From Caproicibacter fermentans (lineage in GTDB: Bacteria; Bacillota; Clostridia; Oscillospirales; Acutalibacteraceae): 54,173 bases of DNA. The stretch lies in contig NZ_VWXL01000008.1 of assembly GCF_009746625.1 (NCBI RefSeq), positions 1 to 54,173 of the forward strand. The letters run 5' to 3'. The notes under the pieces are model-generated. The model ran no database searches. It was not told the DNA's origin and saw only the letters and a list, made by a program, of their open reading frames with translations. Numbering within the stretch: position 1 is the stretch's first letter; each line of letters opens with the position of its first letter. Shown piece after piece: positions 17,109 through 24,443 of the stretch. Made by a program: the position numbers and the translations under genes.

Positions 17109-18836
17109 TTATGGGTTCGGTAAACGCCCGAACGTATAAAAATGGATCTGCCAGTAGCTATTGTTGAGATTCGAGTAACCGATGGGGTCCCCCGCCGCGA
17201 GCATCATGCCGTTTCCCACATAGATGCCCACATGGGATACACCGTCGGTATCGTAGGTGTGTTCAAAGAAAACAAGGTCGCCGGGTCTTACGTCGGCGTG
17301 AGAAGCCGGAGTGCAGATGTCGCAGAGGCCCTGCGCCCCCAGCCGTCCCACGTTCCACCCGCTGTGATTGATCACCCACGACACATAGCCGGAGCAGTCG
17401 AACGAGGTTTTCGGGCTGCTGCCACCCCAAACGTAAGGGTAGCCGATGTACTTTTTCGCTTCCGTCATCATGGCGACGAACCGTGCGTCCGCCATCGCTT
17501 CCGGGGGAATATCGTATTCCGTGGGCTTTTTGACGGTGGATGCGTTCGGATAGGCCGACGAAGGGAACAGGTCGGGCCGGTTGCCGAGGGTGGACATATA
17601 CATTGAGTACACGCCGACCTGATCCTCGTTCATGATGGAAATAGGAAGATGGGACAAATCCTCGTTGTGCAGCTTCACGTTGCAGATGGTGTAGGTATAG
17701 GGAACCTGACGGGTTTCGGTATGGGTCGTGCCGTCCGGGTCCGTCACGGTATCCGTTTCAGTGCGGGTTCGGGTTTCCGTCTCCACGGTCTGCGTCAGTT
17801 GATATTCTTTTGAGAACAGCGCGGAAAGCATGTCCCGGACTTCATCCAGCGTCCATTCGCCGCCGTGCCACGCGGTCAGGATGGAGATCAGCACATACGG
17901 ATCGTGACCGATTTTATCGAGGTCATAGTGATATTCGTCATACCCGGGGTGCTGTGTCTCATAGTGGTCGATTTCGTCCTGAAGGTCTGCTTCTTTTTGG
18001 GCGTAGGCGGCTTCCGCGCCGAGCATGGCGTCGTCCGTGGAAGGATAGGTGGACGCGGTAACGCCGGACAGCGCCCCCTCCAGCAGAACCGAGCTGGAAG
18101 ATAGAATGTTCAGAAGCAGGACAAGCACCAGAAAAATGCCTGCGGTAATAAGAAAACCGTTCCGGTGCCGTCCGACAAAAGCCGCCGCCCGCTTGCCCTC
18201 CCGCGCCGCCGTCTTTGCCGCTTTAGAAGTGTTTTGGGCGGCTTTCCCGGCAGAACCGGTAAAATGACCGGCCCGTTTCGCGGCGGCATACTGCTTTTTG
18301 ACAGCCCGCTTTTGCCGCCAATGGGCCAAAGGATTTCCGGATAGCAGCGGATTGTCCCGCGCGGCCTTTTTCTGCAAATAGCCGAGGTTGGCGCGGTCAA
18401 GCCGCTTTTCCGCTTTGGCCGATTCCCGGTAGGGTTTCAGTTTGTGGGAGCGATGGGCGCTGTGCGCTAGACGCCCGCCTGTCTCGGCGGATTCCTCGCT
18501 TTTGTGCGCTGCCTCCACGCCCACGTTTTCATCCTCGGACTGCCGGATTTCCCGATGGAACTGCATCAGAACGGCGTTCCCGGGCGCATCCCGGACGGCG
18601 TGGGTGAATTTGGGCGGCTTTTTCTTGTCCACTTCCTCGAATTTCAGGCGCGTTGTAACCTTGCCGGTGGCCGGGTCAACGGCGCGCTGCCGTTTTAAAG
18701 CGGTCTTTTTCGGGACTTTGGCCTGTGCGCGATCAGCTTTAACCGCCGCTTTCTGCTCTCTGTGGACAAATTTTTTTAATACTGGGTCGGTTTGTTCCTC
18801 CTCTGTAAATTGCAGGCGGGGCGCTCGTTTTTCCAC
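17109..18836 (-). CDS. CD1108-family NlpC/P60 cell-wall hydrolase of the transfer machinery
   Basis: The 575-residue protein has a long basic cytoplasmic N-terminus (about 210 residues) and one transmembrane helix near 225-245 (FLITAGIFLVLVLLLNIL). An extracellular middle domain contains a TETRTRTETDTVTDPDG stretch, and a C-terminal NlpC/P60 domain of about 130 residues follows. The catalytic cysteine is in FDCSGYVSW and the histidine in VSHVGIYVGNG. It is inferred to open peptidoglycan for the type IV secretion channel, the VirB1 role. The GTG start is chosen because AGGAGG lies 8 bases upstream; an earlier in-frame GTG overlaps that SD. It follows virB4 directly. Confidence 0.9.
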   Translation of the reverse strand: MEKRAPRLQFTEEEQTDPVLKKFVHREQKAAVKADRAQAKVPKKTALKRQRAVDPATGKVTTRLKFEEVDKKKPPKFTHAVRDAPGNAVLMQFHREIRQSEDENVGVEAAHKSEESAETGGRLAHSAHRSHKLKPYRESAKAEKRLDRANLGYLQKKAARDNPLLSGNPLAHWRQKRAVKKQYAAAKRAGHFTGSAGKAAQNTSKAAKTAAREGKRAAAFVGRHRNGFLITAGIFLVLVLLLNILSSSSVLLEGALSGVTASTYPSTDDAMLGAEAAYAQKEADLQDEIDHYETQHPGYDEYHYDLDKIGHDPYVLISILTAWHGGEWTLDEVRDMLSALFSKEYQLTQTVETETRTRTETDTVTDPDGTTHTETRQVPYTYTICNVKLHNEDLSHLPISIMNEDQVGVYSMYMSTLGNRPDLFPSSAYPNASTVKKPTEYDIPPEAMADARFVAMMTEAKKYIGYPYVWGGSSPKTSFDCSGYVSWVINHSGWNVGRLGAQGLCDICTPASHADVRPGDLVFFEHTYDTDGVSHVGIYVGNGMMLAAGDPIGYSNLNNSYWQIHFYTFGRLPNP

Positions 18837-18870
18837 TATCGTCACCTCCTGTCCCGCCGAGCGCGGACGC

Positions 18871-21276
18871 TCATGTTGCCGCCACTTCCTGCGGCTTGGT
18901 GGTCATGATACGGTACAGCTCCGTGTCCTTCGGGAAATGGTCAATAAACGGCAGAATGACGTTGCCGTAAAACAGCAGCCCTTCGCCCTCGCCGGAATGG
19001 GTGACATAGGAAAGCTGATGCGGCGAAATGCCGAGCTGCTTGGAGAGAATCTGCCGGTCGCCGGAAGCCTGATTGAGCATGTAAATGTAATCTGAATTTT
19101 CAAAGATGTTCTCGATTTCCCGTGAGGAAAGAAGATCCTTGATGTTCTGCGTGATCCCAGTCGGAATGCCGCCCCACTTGCGGAACCGCTTCCAGATCTC
19201 CACGGAATAGGCGGCGGTCTGTTCTTCTTTCAGAAGAAGATGGAACTCGTCGATATAGTAGCGCGTGGATTTTCCCACGGCGCGGTTGACTGTAACGCGG
19301 TTCCAGACCTGATCCTGCACGATGAGCATCCCGATTTTTTTGAGCTGCTTTCCAAGCTCCCGGATGTCGTAGCTGATGACACGGTTTTTTACATTCACAG
19401 TAGTGCGGTGGTTGAACACGTTGAGGGAGCCGGTGACGTAGATTTCCAGTGCCGTGGCGATGTACTGCGCTTCCTTTTCATCCTGCCGCCGCAGCTCGTT
19501 ATACAAATCTTCCAGAATCGGCATGCTCTCCGGGCGCGGGTCGTTCAGGTAATTCCGGTACACCAGCCTCACGCAGCGGTCGATGATGGTCTTTTCCACC
19601 GGCTGCAAGCCCTCTTTGCCGCCGACGATCAGTTCACAGAGCGAAAGGATGAAATCGGACTTGAGCGACAGCGGGTTTTCTTCCTCGGAATAGTTGAGGT
19701 TGATGTCCATTGGATTGATGTAATCGGTTGACGCGGGCGATATTTTGATGATCTGCCCGTGCAGGCGCTCAATCAGCGGGCCGTATTCGGCTTCCGGGTC
19801 GCAGACGATGATGTCGTCGTTTGTGACGAGGAACACATTGACGATTTCCCGTTTCGCGGCGAAGGATTTGCCCGCGCCCGGTGTGCCGAGAATCAGACCG
19901 TTCGGGTTTTTTTGGAGCTTTCTGTCCACCATGATGAGGTTGTTGGACAGGGCGTTCAGCCCGCAGTACAGCGCCTCGCGCCCCGTCTGGAACAGCTCCT
20001 GCGTGGTAAACGGGATGAAAATAGCGGTGCTTGATGTGGTCAGGCCCCGCTGGATTTCCACCTGATTCAAACCGAGCGGCAGACTGCTCATCAGCCCTTC
20101 CTCCTGACGGAAATCGAGCCGGGTCAGTGCGCAGTTGTATTTCTGCGCGAGGGAGCTTGCCTGAAACACGTTGTTGTCCAGCCGCTGCCGGTTTTCGGCC
20201 ACGTTGAGAACAAGAAAGGTCACGAGGAACATACGCTCGTTGCGGCTCTGTAAATCCTGCAACAGTTTTTTTGCTTCTTCGCCGTAGGTGGCAAGGTCCG
20301 AGGGGATGATGTCCATGTCATAGCCGGAACGGATGGCCTTTTTCTGCTCCTGAATCTTCATGGAATCCAAATCCGTGATTTTCCGTTTCACCGTCTTGAT
20401 GGCGCTCACCTGGTCGATGGACTGGATGTGCATGGTGACGATGAGGCTGGATTCCATGTCGAGAAAATCTGCCAGCATCCGGTCGTTCAGCTCCGGCGCG
20501 AGGATTTGCAGGAATGACACCGCACCAACCTGACGCCCCATGCCGAACATGCTGCCGCTTTTGAACTCGAAGGAGGACGGCGCGATGAAATCCTTGACGG
20601 AGAGGCCGGAGGGAGCCAGCCAGTCCCACGAAAAACGGAATGGCTCCGGCGCGTCCATGCGGAAAATATCGTGCAGCAGCCGCAGGCGGTCCGCGCCGTT
20701 CAGGGAAGCGGCTGTCACGCCGAGATGCTTGAAGTTGTTGAGAATGTCGATCTCGATACGTTCCAGCCGGGGCTTGGCCGCTTTCAGACTGTCCGCTTCG
20801 ATGCCGAAAGTCAGGTATTTGGTCTTGATGAGGCCGTTGTTGCCTTTGGCAAGCTGGTTCCGGAGCATTTCCGTGTATTCCGAACGAAGGCTGTCGAAAT
20901 CGTCGCCCTGCGGCGGGATGGTGACGCTTTTCGCAAAGCTGTCCCGCGTCGCAGCAAGGTTCAGAAACGAGAGCTGAAATTTAATGGAGCTGTCGAAATA
21001 GTTGAGGAAATCGCACCAGCCCTCGAAAATGGCGGTCTTATCCTCGTTCTGGTTGAGCTGATAGTTGATGTCCTGAAACTGAACGGTTTTCGTGTAATAG
21101 CTGTCGGTCACGCGGCAGATACCGTCCGGGAACATACGCTGAAACGGAATGCTGTCCTGCGCCGACTGCTTTTTCTTATCGGTCTGCCGTGCCTTTGCGA
21201 CGGCGGCTTCGATCTGACGTCTCTCGGCGCGGGACAATGACCGTCCTGCGGCCGGTTTTTGCTTTTGTACCGACAA
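18871..21276 (-). CDS. virB4: VirB4-type conjugation ATPase
   Basis: The 801-residue ATPase powers assembly of the type IV secretion channel. The first part is the VirB4 N-terminal domain (SIPFQRMFPDGICRVTDSYYTKT, FQDINYQLNQNEDKT). The C-terminal half is a RecA-like ATPase with Walker A LGTPGAGKSFAAK near residue 465, Walker B-like YYIDEFHLLL near 690, and the ITQNIKDLL and FENSDYIYMLNQ motifs. TTG at 21276 is chosen because AAGGAGG stands 9 bases before it and the family starts with a short basic tail before RSLSRAERRQIEAA; the longer open frame has no such signal. Its first 101 bases overlap prgI. Confidence 0.95.
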   Translation of the reverse strand: MSVQKQKPAAGRSLSRAERRQIEAAVAKARQTDKKKQSAQDSIPFQRMFPDGICRVTDSYYTKTVQFQDINYQLNQNEDKTAIFEGWCDFLNYFDSSIKFQLSFLNLAATRDSFAKSVTIPPQGDDFDSLRSEYTEMLRNQLAKGNNGLIKTKYLTFGIEADSLKAAKPRLERIEIDILNNFKHLGVTAASLNGADRLRLLHDIFRMDAPEPFRFSWDWLAPSGLSVKDFIAPSSFEFKSGSMFGMGRQVGAVSFLQILAPELNDRMLADFLDMESSLIVTMHIQSIDQVSAIKTVKRKITDLDSMKIQEQKKAIRSGYDMDIIPSDLATYGEEAKKLLQDLQSRNERMFLVTFLVLNVAENRQRLDNNVFQASSLAQKYNCALTRLDFRQEEGLMSSLPLGLNQVEIQRGLTTSSTAIFIPFTTQELFQTGREALYCGLNALSNNLIMVDRKLQKNPNGLILGTPGAGKSFAAKREIVNVFLVTNDDIIVCDPEAEYGPLIERLHGQIIKISPASTDYINPMDINLNYSEEENPLSLKSDFILSLCELIVGGKEGLQPVEKTIIDRCVRLVYRNYLNDPRPESMPILEDLYNELRRQDEKEAQYIATALEIYVTGSLNVFNHRTTVNVKNRVISYDIRELGKQLKKIGMLIVQDQVWNRVTVNRAVGKSTRYYIDEFHLLLKEEQTAAYSVEIWKRFRKWGGIPTGITQNIKDLLSSREIENIFENSDYIYMLNQASGDRQILSKQLGISPHQLSYVTHSGEGEGLLFYGNVILPFIDHFPKDTELYRIMTTKPQEVAAT

Positions 21277-21634
21277 TCCGACGCACCTCCTTGTCGAGTT
21301 GACTTTGCCGCGCGAGCACGGCGTAATAGTTGTTGGTCTGATAGGGCCGCTGCTTTGGCCGGAGAAACAGCACACGGGCAATATTGCGGACTATCTTTTC
21401 CATCGGCAGGCCGTTTTTCTCATAGACGGCCATCAGGAAAAACGGCAGCATCACGAGCACCATGCAGAGGGATGCGGCCCCGGCACTGAAACCTGCAGGC
21501 CCCTTGAGCAAAAAGAAAAGCGGTACGCCTACAAGCGCGCCGCCGCTGAAACAGATAAGCTGCCGTTTCGTTAAATTGAACAGAACCTTCGTTTTCACGG
21601 CGGTCAGGTCCTTGGGCACGGGAACATAAGCCAT
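21176..21634 (-). CDS. prgI: PrgI family membrane protein
   Basis: The 152-residue protein starts MAYVPVPKDLTAVKTKVLFN and has two transmembrane helices near residues 27-45 and 50-70, then MEKIVRNIARVLFLRPKQRPYQTNN, the PrgI/VirB3-like pattern. The protein sits in the inner membrane and works with VirB4. The last 30 residues are Arg/Lys-rich and overlap the virB4 start in another frame; homologues often end near the LDKEV segment, so the tail may be a read-on of the overlap. An AGGAG SD precedes the ATG. Confidence 0.88.
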   Translation of the reverse strand: MAYVPVPKDLTAVKTKVLFNLTKRQLICFSGGALVGVPLFFLLKGPAGFSAGAASLCMVLVMLPFFLMAVYEKNGLPMEKIVRNIARVLFLRPKQRPYQTNNYYAVLARQSQLDKEVRRIVGTKAKTGRRTVIVPRRETSDRSRRRKGTADR

Positions 21635-21783
21635 TGAATCACTCTCCTAAATATATCTGATAAAAAAACACCACATCTGCGATGGGGGCTGGAAAAGCGT
21701 AAACGAATATGCTATATTGATAATATAAACTTGCTATTAATGGCCTTGATAAACACGAATTCTGAGAAAGGTAAGATGTTGAT

Positions 21784-22113
21784 ATGAAGGCAGATGAATT
21801 AGAGAAAATTGTCCTTGAAAAATTAAACAAAGGTTTATTGGACGGTATAGTAGGAAATGATTTCGTTACAGGAGACTATGCAAAAGTAACTTTCCGTAAA
21901 ATCATAAAGGATGGTATACCTCAAATTCTTCGTTTCGGGGCAGATAGTAAATTTTTTGATAATAAGGAAAATGTACGAGTGTCAGGAAAAGAATCGGTTC
22001 AACTATTTAAGACAGTAATAGAAAAACTGGGCTTTATAAAAAAATATGGTTGGCTGATTGATGATCCTGATGTTAAAGCCTATAGTGCCTTATTCAAACC
22101 AAATAAGAAATAA
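21784..22113 (+). CDS. Hypothetical protein, lone AT-rich gene against the operon
   Basis: The 109-residue lysine-rich protein starts MKADELEKIVLEKLNKGLLDG and ends ALFKPNKK. I do not recognise a family; it looks soluble, with no signal peptide or membrane segment. It is the only plus-strand gene among the transfer genes apart from the IS110 transposase. It is clearly AT-rich and sits in a roughly 570-base island between prgI and virB6. An AAAGG element stands 12 bases before the ATG. Position and composition suggest a single-gene cargo insertion at a point where the transfer operon tolerates it. Confidence 0.6.
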   Translation: MKADELEKIVLEKLNKGLLDGIVGNDFVTGDYAKVTFRKIIKDGIPQILRFGADSKFFDNKENVRVSGKESVQLFKTVIEKLGFIKKYGWLIDDPDVKAYSALFKPNKK

Positions 22114-22176
22114 GAGGTATACTTTCAATGAAATATAGCATTTAACTTTAAGAAACTAACAAATTTCGAATTTATC

Positions 22177-22204
22177 AAGCGCAGGATGAAAAAGTCCTGC
22201 GCTT
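22177..22204 (-). terminator. Hairpin at the virB6 stop codon
   Basis: A 10-bp perfect stem (AAGCGCAGGA/TCCTGCGCTT) touches the virB6 stop. Read on the minus strand it is followed by a weak T-poor stretch, so it may act as a partial terminator or 3' end stabiliser before the AT-rich island. Confidence 0.5.
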
Positions 22205-23073
22205 TAATGCGCGTTGAAGATGGATTTTGCGAGGCTGCCGGTTTTAAAAAGCGTGAAGCACAGCAGCACTGTGTAGCCCATGCACGTCCAGATCGCCTTG
22301 CTGATATCCGTGCTCACGCTGATACTTTTTACAAGAACGGCGTAAATCGCCACGCAGACGATGATGAGAAAGCCCTGAAATCCGAGCGCGAACAGGGAGC
22401 GAAGATAGTTCTGCCCCATGCCGCCCGATTCCCGGTTGAGCATCGTCGCCATCGGGATTGGCGCGATGGACGTGGCTAAGTAGATTTCGATCATCCTCCC
22501 GTACACGATGATGAAAATGCAGATTGTGAGCGCCCACATGGTGAAACCCACGAAAATGCTCTGGAACCACAAGCCAAACAGGGGGCCGAGATCCATAGCC
22601 AGGAGCCGCGTCTGAAGGTTTGCCGTAACGGAGCTGATGTCGATGGACGTATCGGAAACGATGATTCCCGCCGCGCTGTTGACCACGCTCTGAGCCACGT
22701 CGAATATGCCCATGACGATATTCCATGTGTTGGTTACGATGAGGATGGCGCAGGCTGTTTTGAAAATCCAACGGAAAAAAACGGCGCTTTCGATGTCGTG
22801 AAAATTGTTTTTGTCGGTAATGATCTGAATCAGCTCCAGCGTCATGACAAACGCGAGGATGAGGCCTGCAATAGGCATCATGACGTTTTCGGACAGGGTC
22901 CGGATCATATTGTAAATGCCGGTGTTCCACGCCTGCGGCGTCGTTCCCACCTGAGAGGCAATCTGCCCGACCTGACTGTTTACGTTGTCGAACATGCCCG
23001 ACAGGTTGTTCATGATGCCGCCGACGAGTATTTCTTTCAGCCATTCGGTAATCTGCTGCTTGATGAAATCCAA
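22204..23073 (-). CDS. VirB6/TrbL-like conjugation channel protein
   Basis: The 289-residue polytopic membrane protein starts MDFIKQQITEWLKEILVGGI and has about six hydrophobic segments, including MPIAGLILAFVMTLELIQII, WALTICIFIIVYGRMIEIYLA and FLIIVCVAIYAVLV. SIAPIPMATMLNRESGGMGQ is the conserved VirB6-type loop. It forms the inner-membrane part of the conjugation channel. The start is TTG, 9 bases after AAAGGAGG. It follows the Maff2 gene by about 60 bases. Confidence 0.88.
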   Translation of the reverse strand: MDFIKQQITEWLKEILVGGIMNNLSGMFDNVNSQVGQIASQVGTTPQAWNTGIYNMIRTLSENVMMPIAGLILAFVMTLELIQIITDKNNFHDIESAVFFRWIFKTACAILIVTNTWNIVMGIFDVAQSVVNSAAGIIVSDTSIDISSVTANLQTRLLAMDLGPLFGLWFQSIFVGFTMWALTICIFIIVYGRMIEIYLATSIAPIPMATMLNRESGGMGQNYLRSLFALGFQGFLIIVCVAIYAVLVKSISVSTDISKAIWTCMGYTVLLCFTLFKTGSLAKSIFNAH

Positions 23074-23134
23074 GTGGCATCACCTCCTTTCCCGCGCCCC
23101 CTTGAATGGGGCACGGAGTGTTTTCGCGTCGGCA

Positions 23135-23350
23135 TCAGCCGAAAAGGTTGGAGAGCAGAGGAACCAGCGTAATGCCGATCAGGGCCACGCCGCCGCCCGC
23201 CATAAGCTGTTTAATGCCCTGACTTTTTGCACCCGGATTGTCGTTGCCGTAACCTTCCAGAAGGTTGATCGCGCCCCAAATGGCAAGGCCCGCGCCGAGG
23301 GCGATAACAAGGGTCTGGAGAACGCCGATTGCGGAATGAAAGAAACTCAT
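23135..23350 (-). CDS. Maff2 family membrane protein (VirB2-like)
   Basis: The 71-residue hydrophobic protein has two membrane helices (TLVIALGAGLAIWGAINLLEG and LMAGGGVALIGITLVPLL) separated by a polar turn. It is the Maff2 family of Clostridia conjugative elements. Size and topology resemble VirB2-type subunits, so a pilin-like or channel role is inferred. GGAGG stands upstream of the ATG. It lies between virD4 and virB6. Confidence 0.85.
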   Translation of the reverse strand: MSFFHSAIGVLQTLVIALGAGLAIWGAINLLEGYGNDNPGAKSQGIKQLMAGGGVALIGITLVPLLSNLFG

Positions 23351-23384
23351 AATACTACCTCCAATTCTGATTTTGAATATGAAA

Positions 23385-23406
23385 AAAGCCGCTATTCTGC
23401 GGCTTT
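23385..23406 (-). terminator. Terminator at the end of virD4
   Basis: On the minus strand AAAGCCGC/GCGGCTTT forms an 8-bp stem followed by TTTTTT. It overlaps the virD4 stop and lies before the Maff2 gene, so it probably reduces rather than abolishes downstream transcription. Confidence 0.6.
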
Positions 23407-24443
23407 CGGGTCCCCGGAGAGGTCAACGGAATACGTGTTGAACACATCGTCCGGTTTCGGTTTCAATTTGGTGGACAGAAACTTCTCAATATGGAAAGCA
23501 TTGTGGGGATCGTAATCGGACAGGTATTTGTAGTTCGGATGCTTTGTGATGTCGTACTTGTCAGAAAGGAAGGGCCGGACGCCGCGAAGCTGGAGGATGC
23601 ATTTGCCGCCGTCGAGGACGGACAGCTCATCGACCGAAGCTAAATCCTTCCCTAATTTTTGATAATTGAGGCTGTGGGAAACCTCGCGGCCCCGGCTTTC
23701 GCCGGTATTGTAGGTGTCGATCGTCTCTTTCCCAAGAGATTCGGTCAGTTCTTTTAAGGTCGTGCGTTCCTTGCCGCCGAGGAAGATGGCGCTGTCGCAG
23801 TTGCCGATGATCGTGTCGGCGTTGTCTTTGTACAGGGCTTTGAGCTGGCTCTGCGCCTGCAAAACAAGGCAGGCCGAGATTTCACGGCTGCGGATGGTGG
23901 CAATCAGCTTTTCAAACTTGGGGATCTGCCCGATGTTGGCGAATTCGTCAAGCAGGCACCGGACGTGGACAGGCAAGCGCCCGCCGTATACATCGTCCGC
24001 CTTTTCACACAGCAGGTTGAAAAGCTGCGTGTAGGCCATCGAAACCAAAAAATTAAAGGTGTCGTCATTATCGGAAATAATGATGAACAGGGCGGTCTTA
24101 CGGTCGCCCAGCGTGTCCAGCTCCAGTTCGTCGTAGGCCGTCAGGTCACGAAGCTCTTGAATGTCGAACGGGGCCATTCGTGCGCCGCAGGAAATAAGGA
24201 TCGATTTTGCTGTCTTGCCCGCCGCCAGCTTATATTTCTTATACTGCCGGACGGCGAAGTGATTCGGATTTTCCTTTTCCAGAGTCTCGAACATAAGATC
24301 CACGGGATTTTTGAATTCCTCATCATCTTCTCTCACTTCCGAGGCGTTGATGAATTCGATCAGCGTAGCGAAATTTTGTTCCTCGACCGGGGCCTCATAG
24401 TGGATGTAGCCGATGAGCGCCGTATAAAGGAGAGTCTCGGCCT
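23392..24443 (-). CDS. virD4: VirD4/TraG coupling protein, exon 2
   Basis: This exon starts with AGGCCGAGACTCTC directly after the intron 3' end. Joined to exon 1 it gives the uninterrupted family sequence WV-KAETLLYTALIGYIHY. It carries Walker B-like RCLLDEFANIGQIPKFEKL, the IRSREISACLVLQAQSQL motif, and the C-terminal RGVRPFLSDKYD block. Exons of 739 and 1052 bases sum to 597 codons, the normal size of this family. An internal ATG (MREDDEEF) could give a truncated product but lacks the P-loop. Confidence 0.93.
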
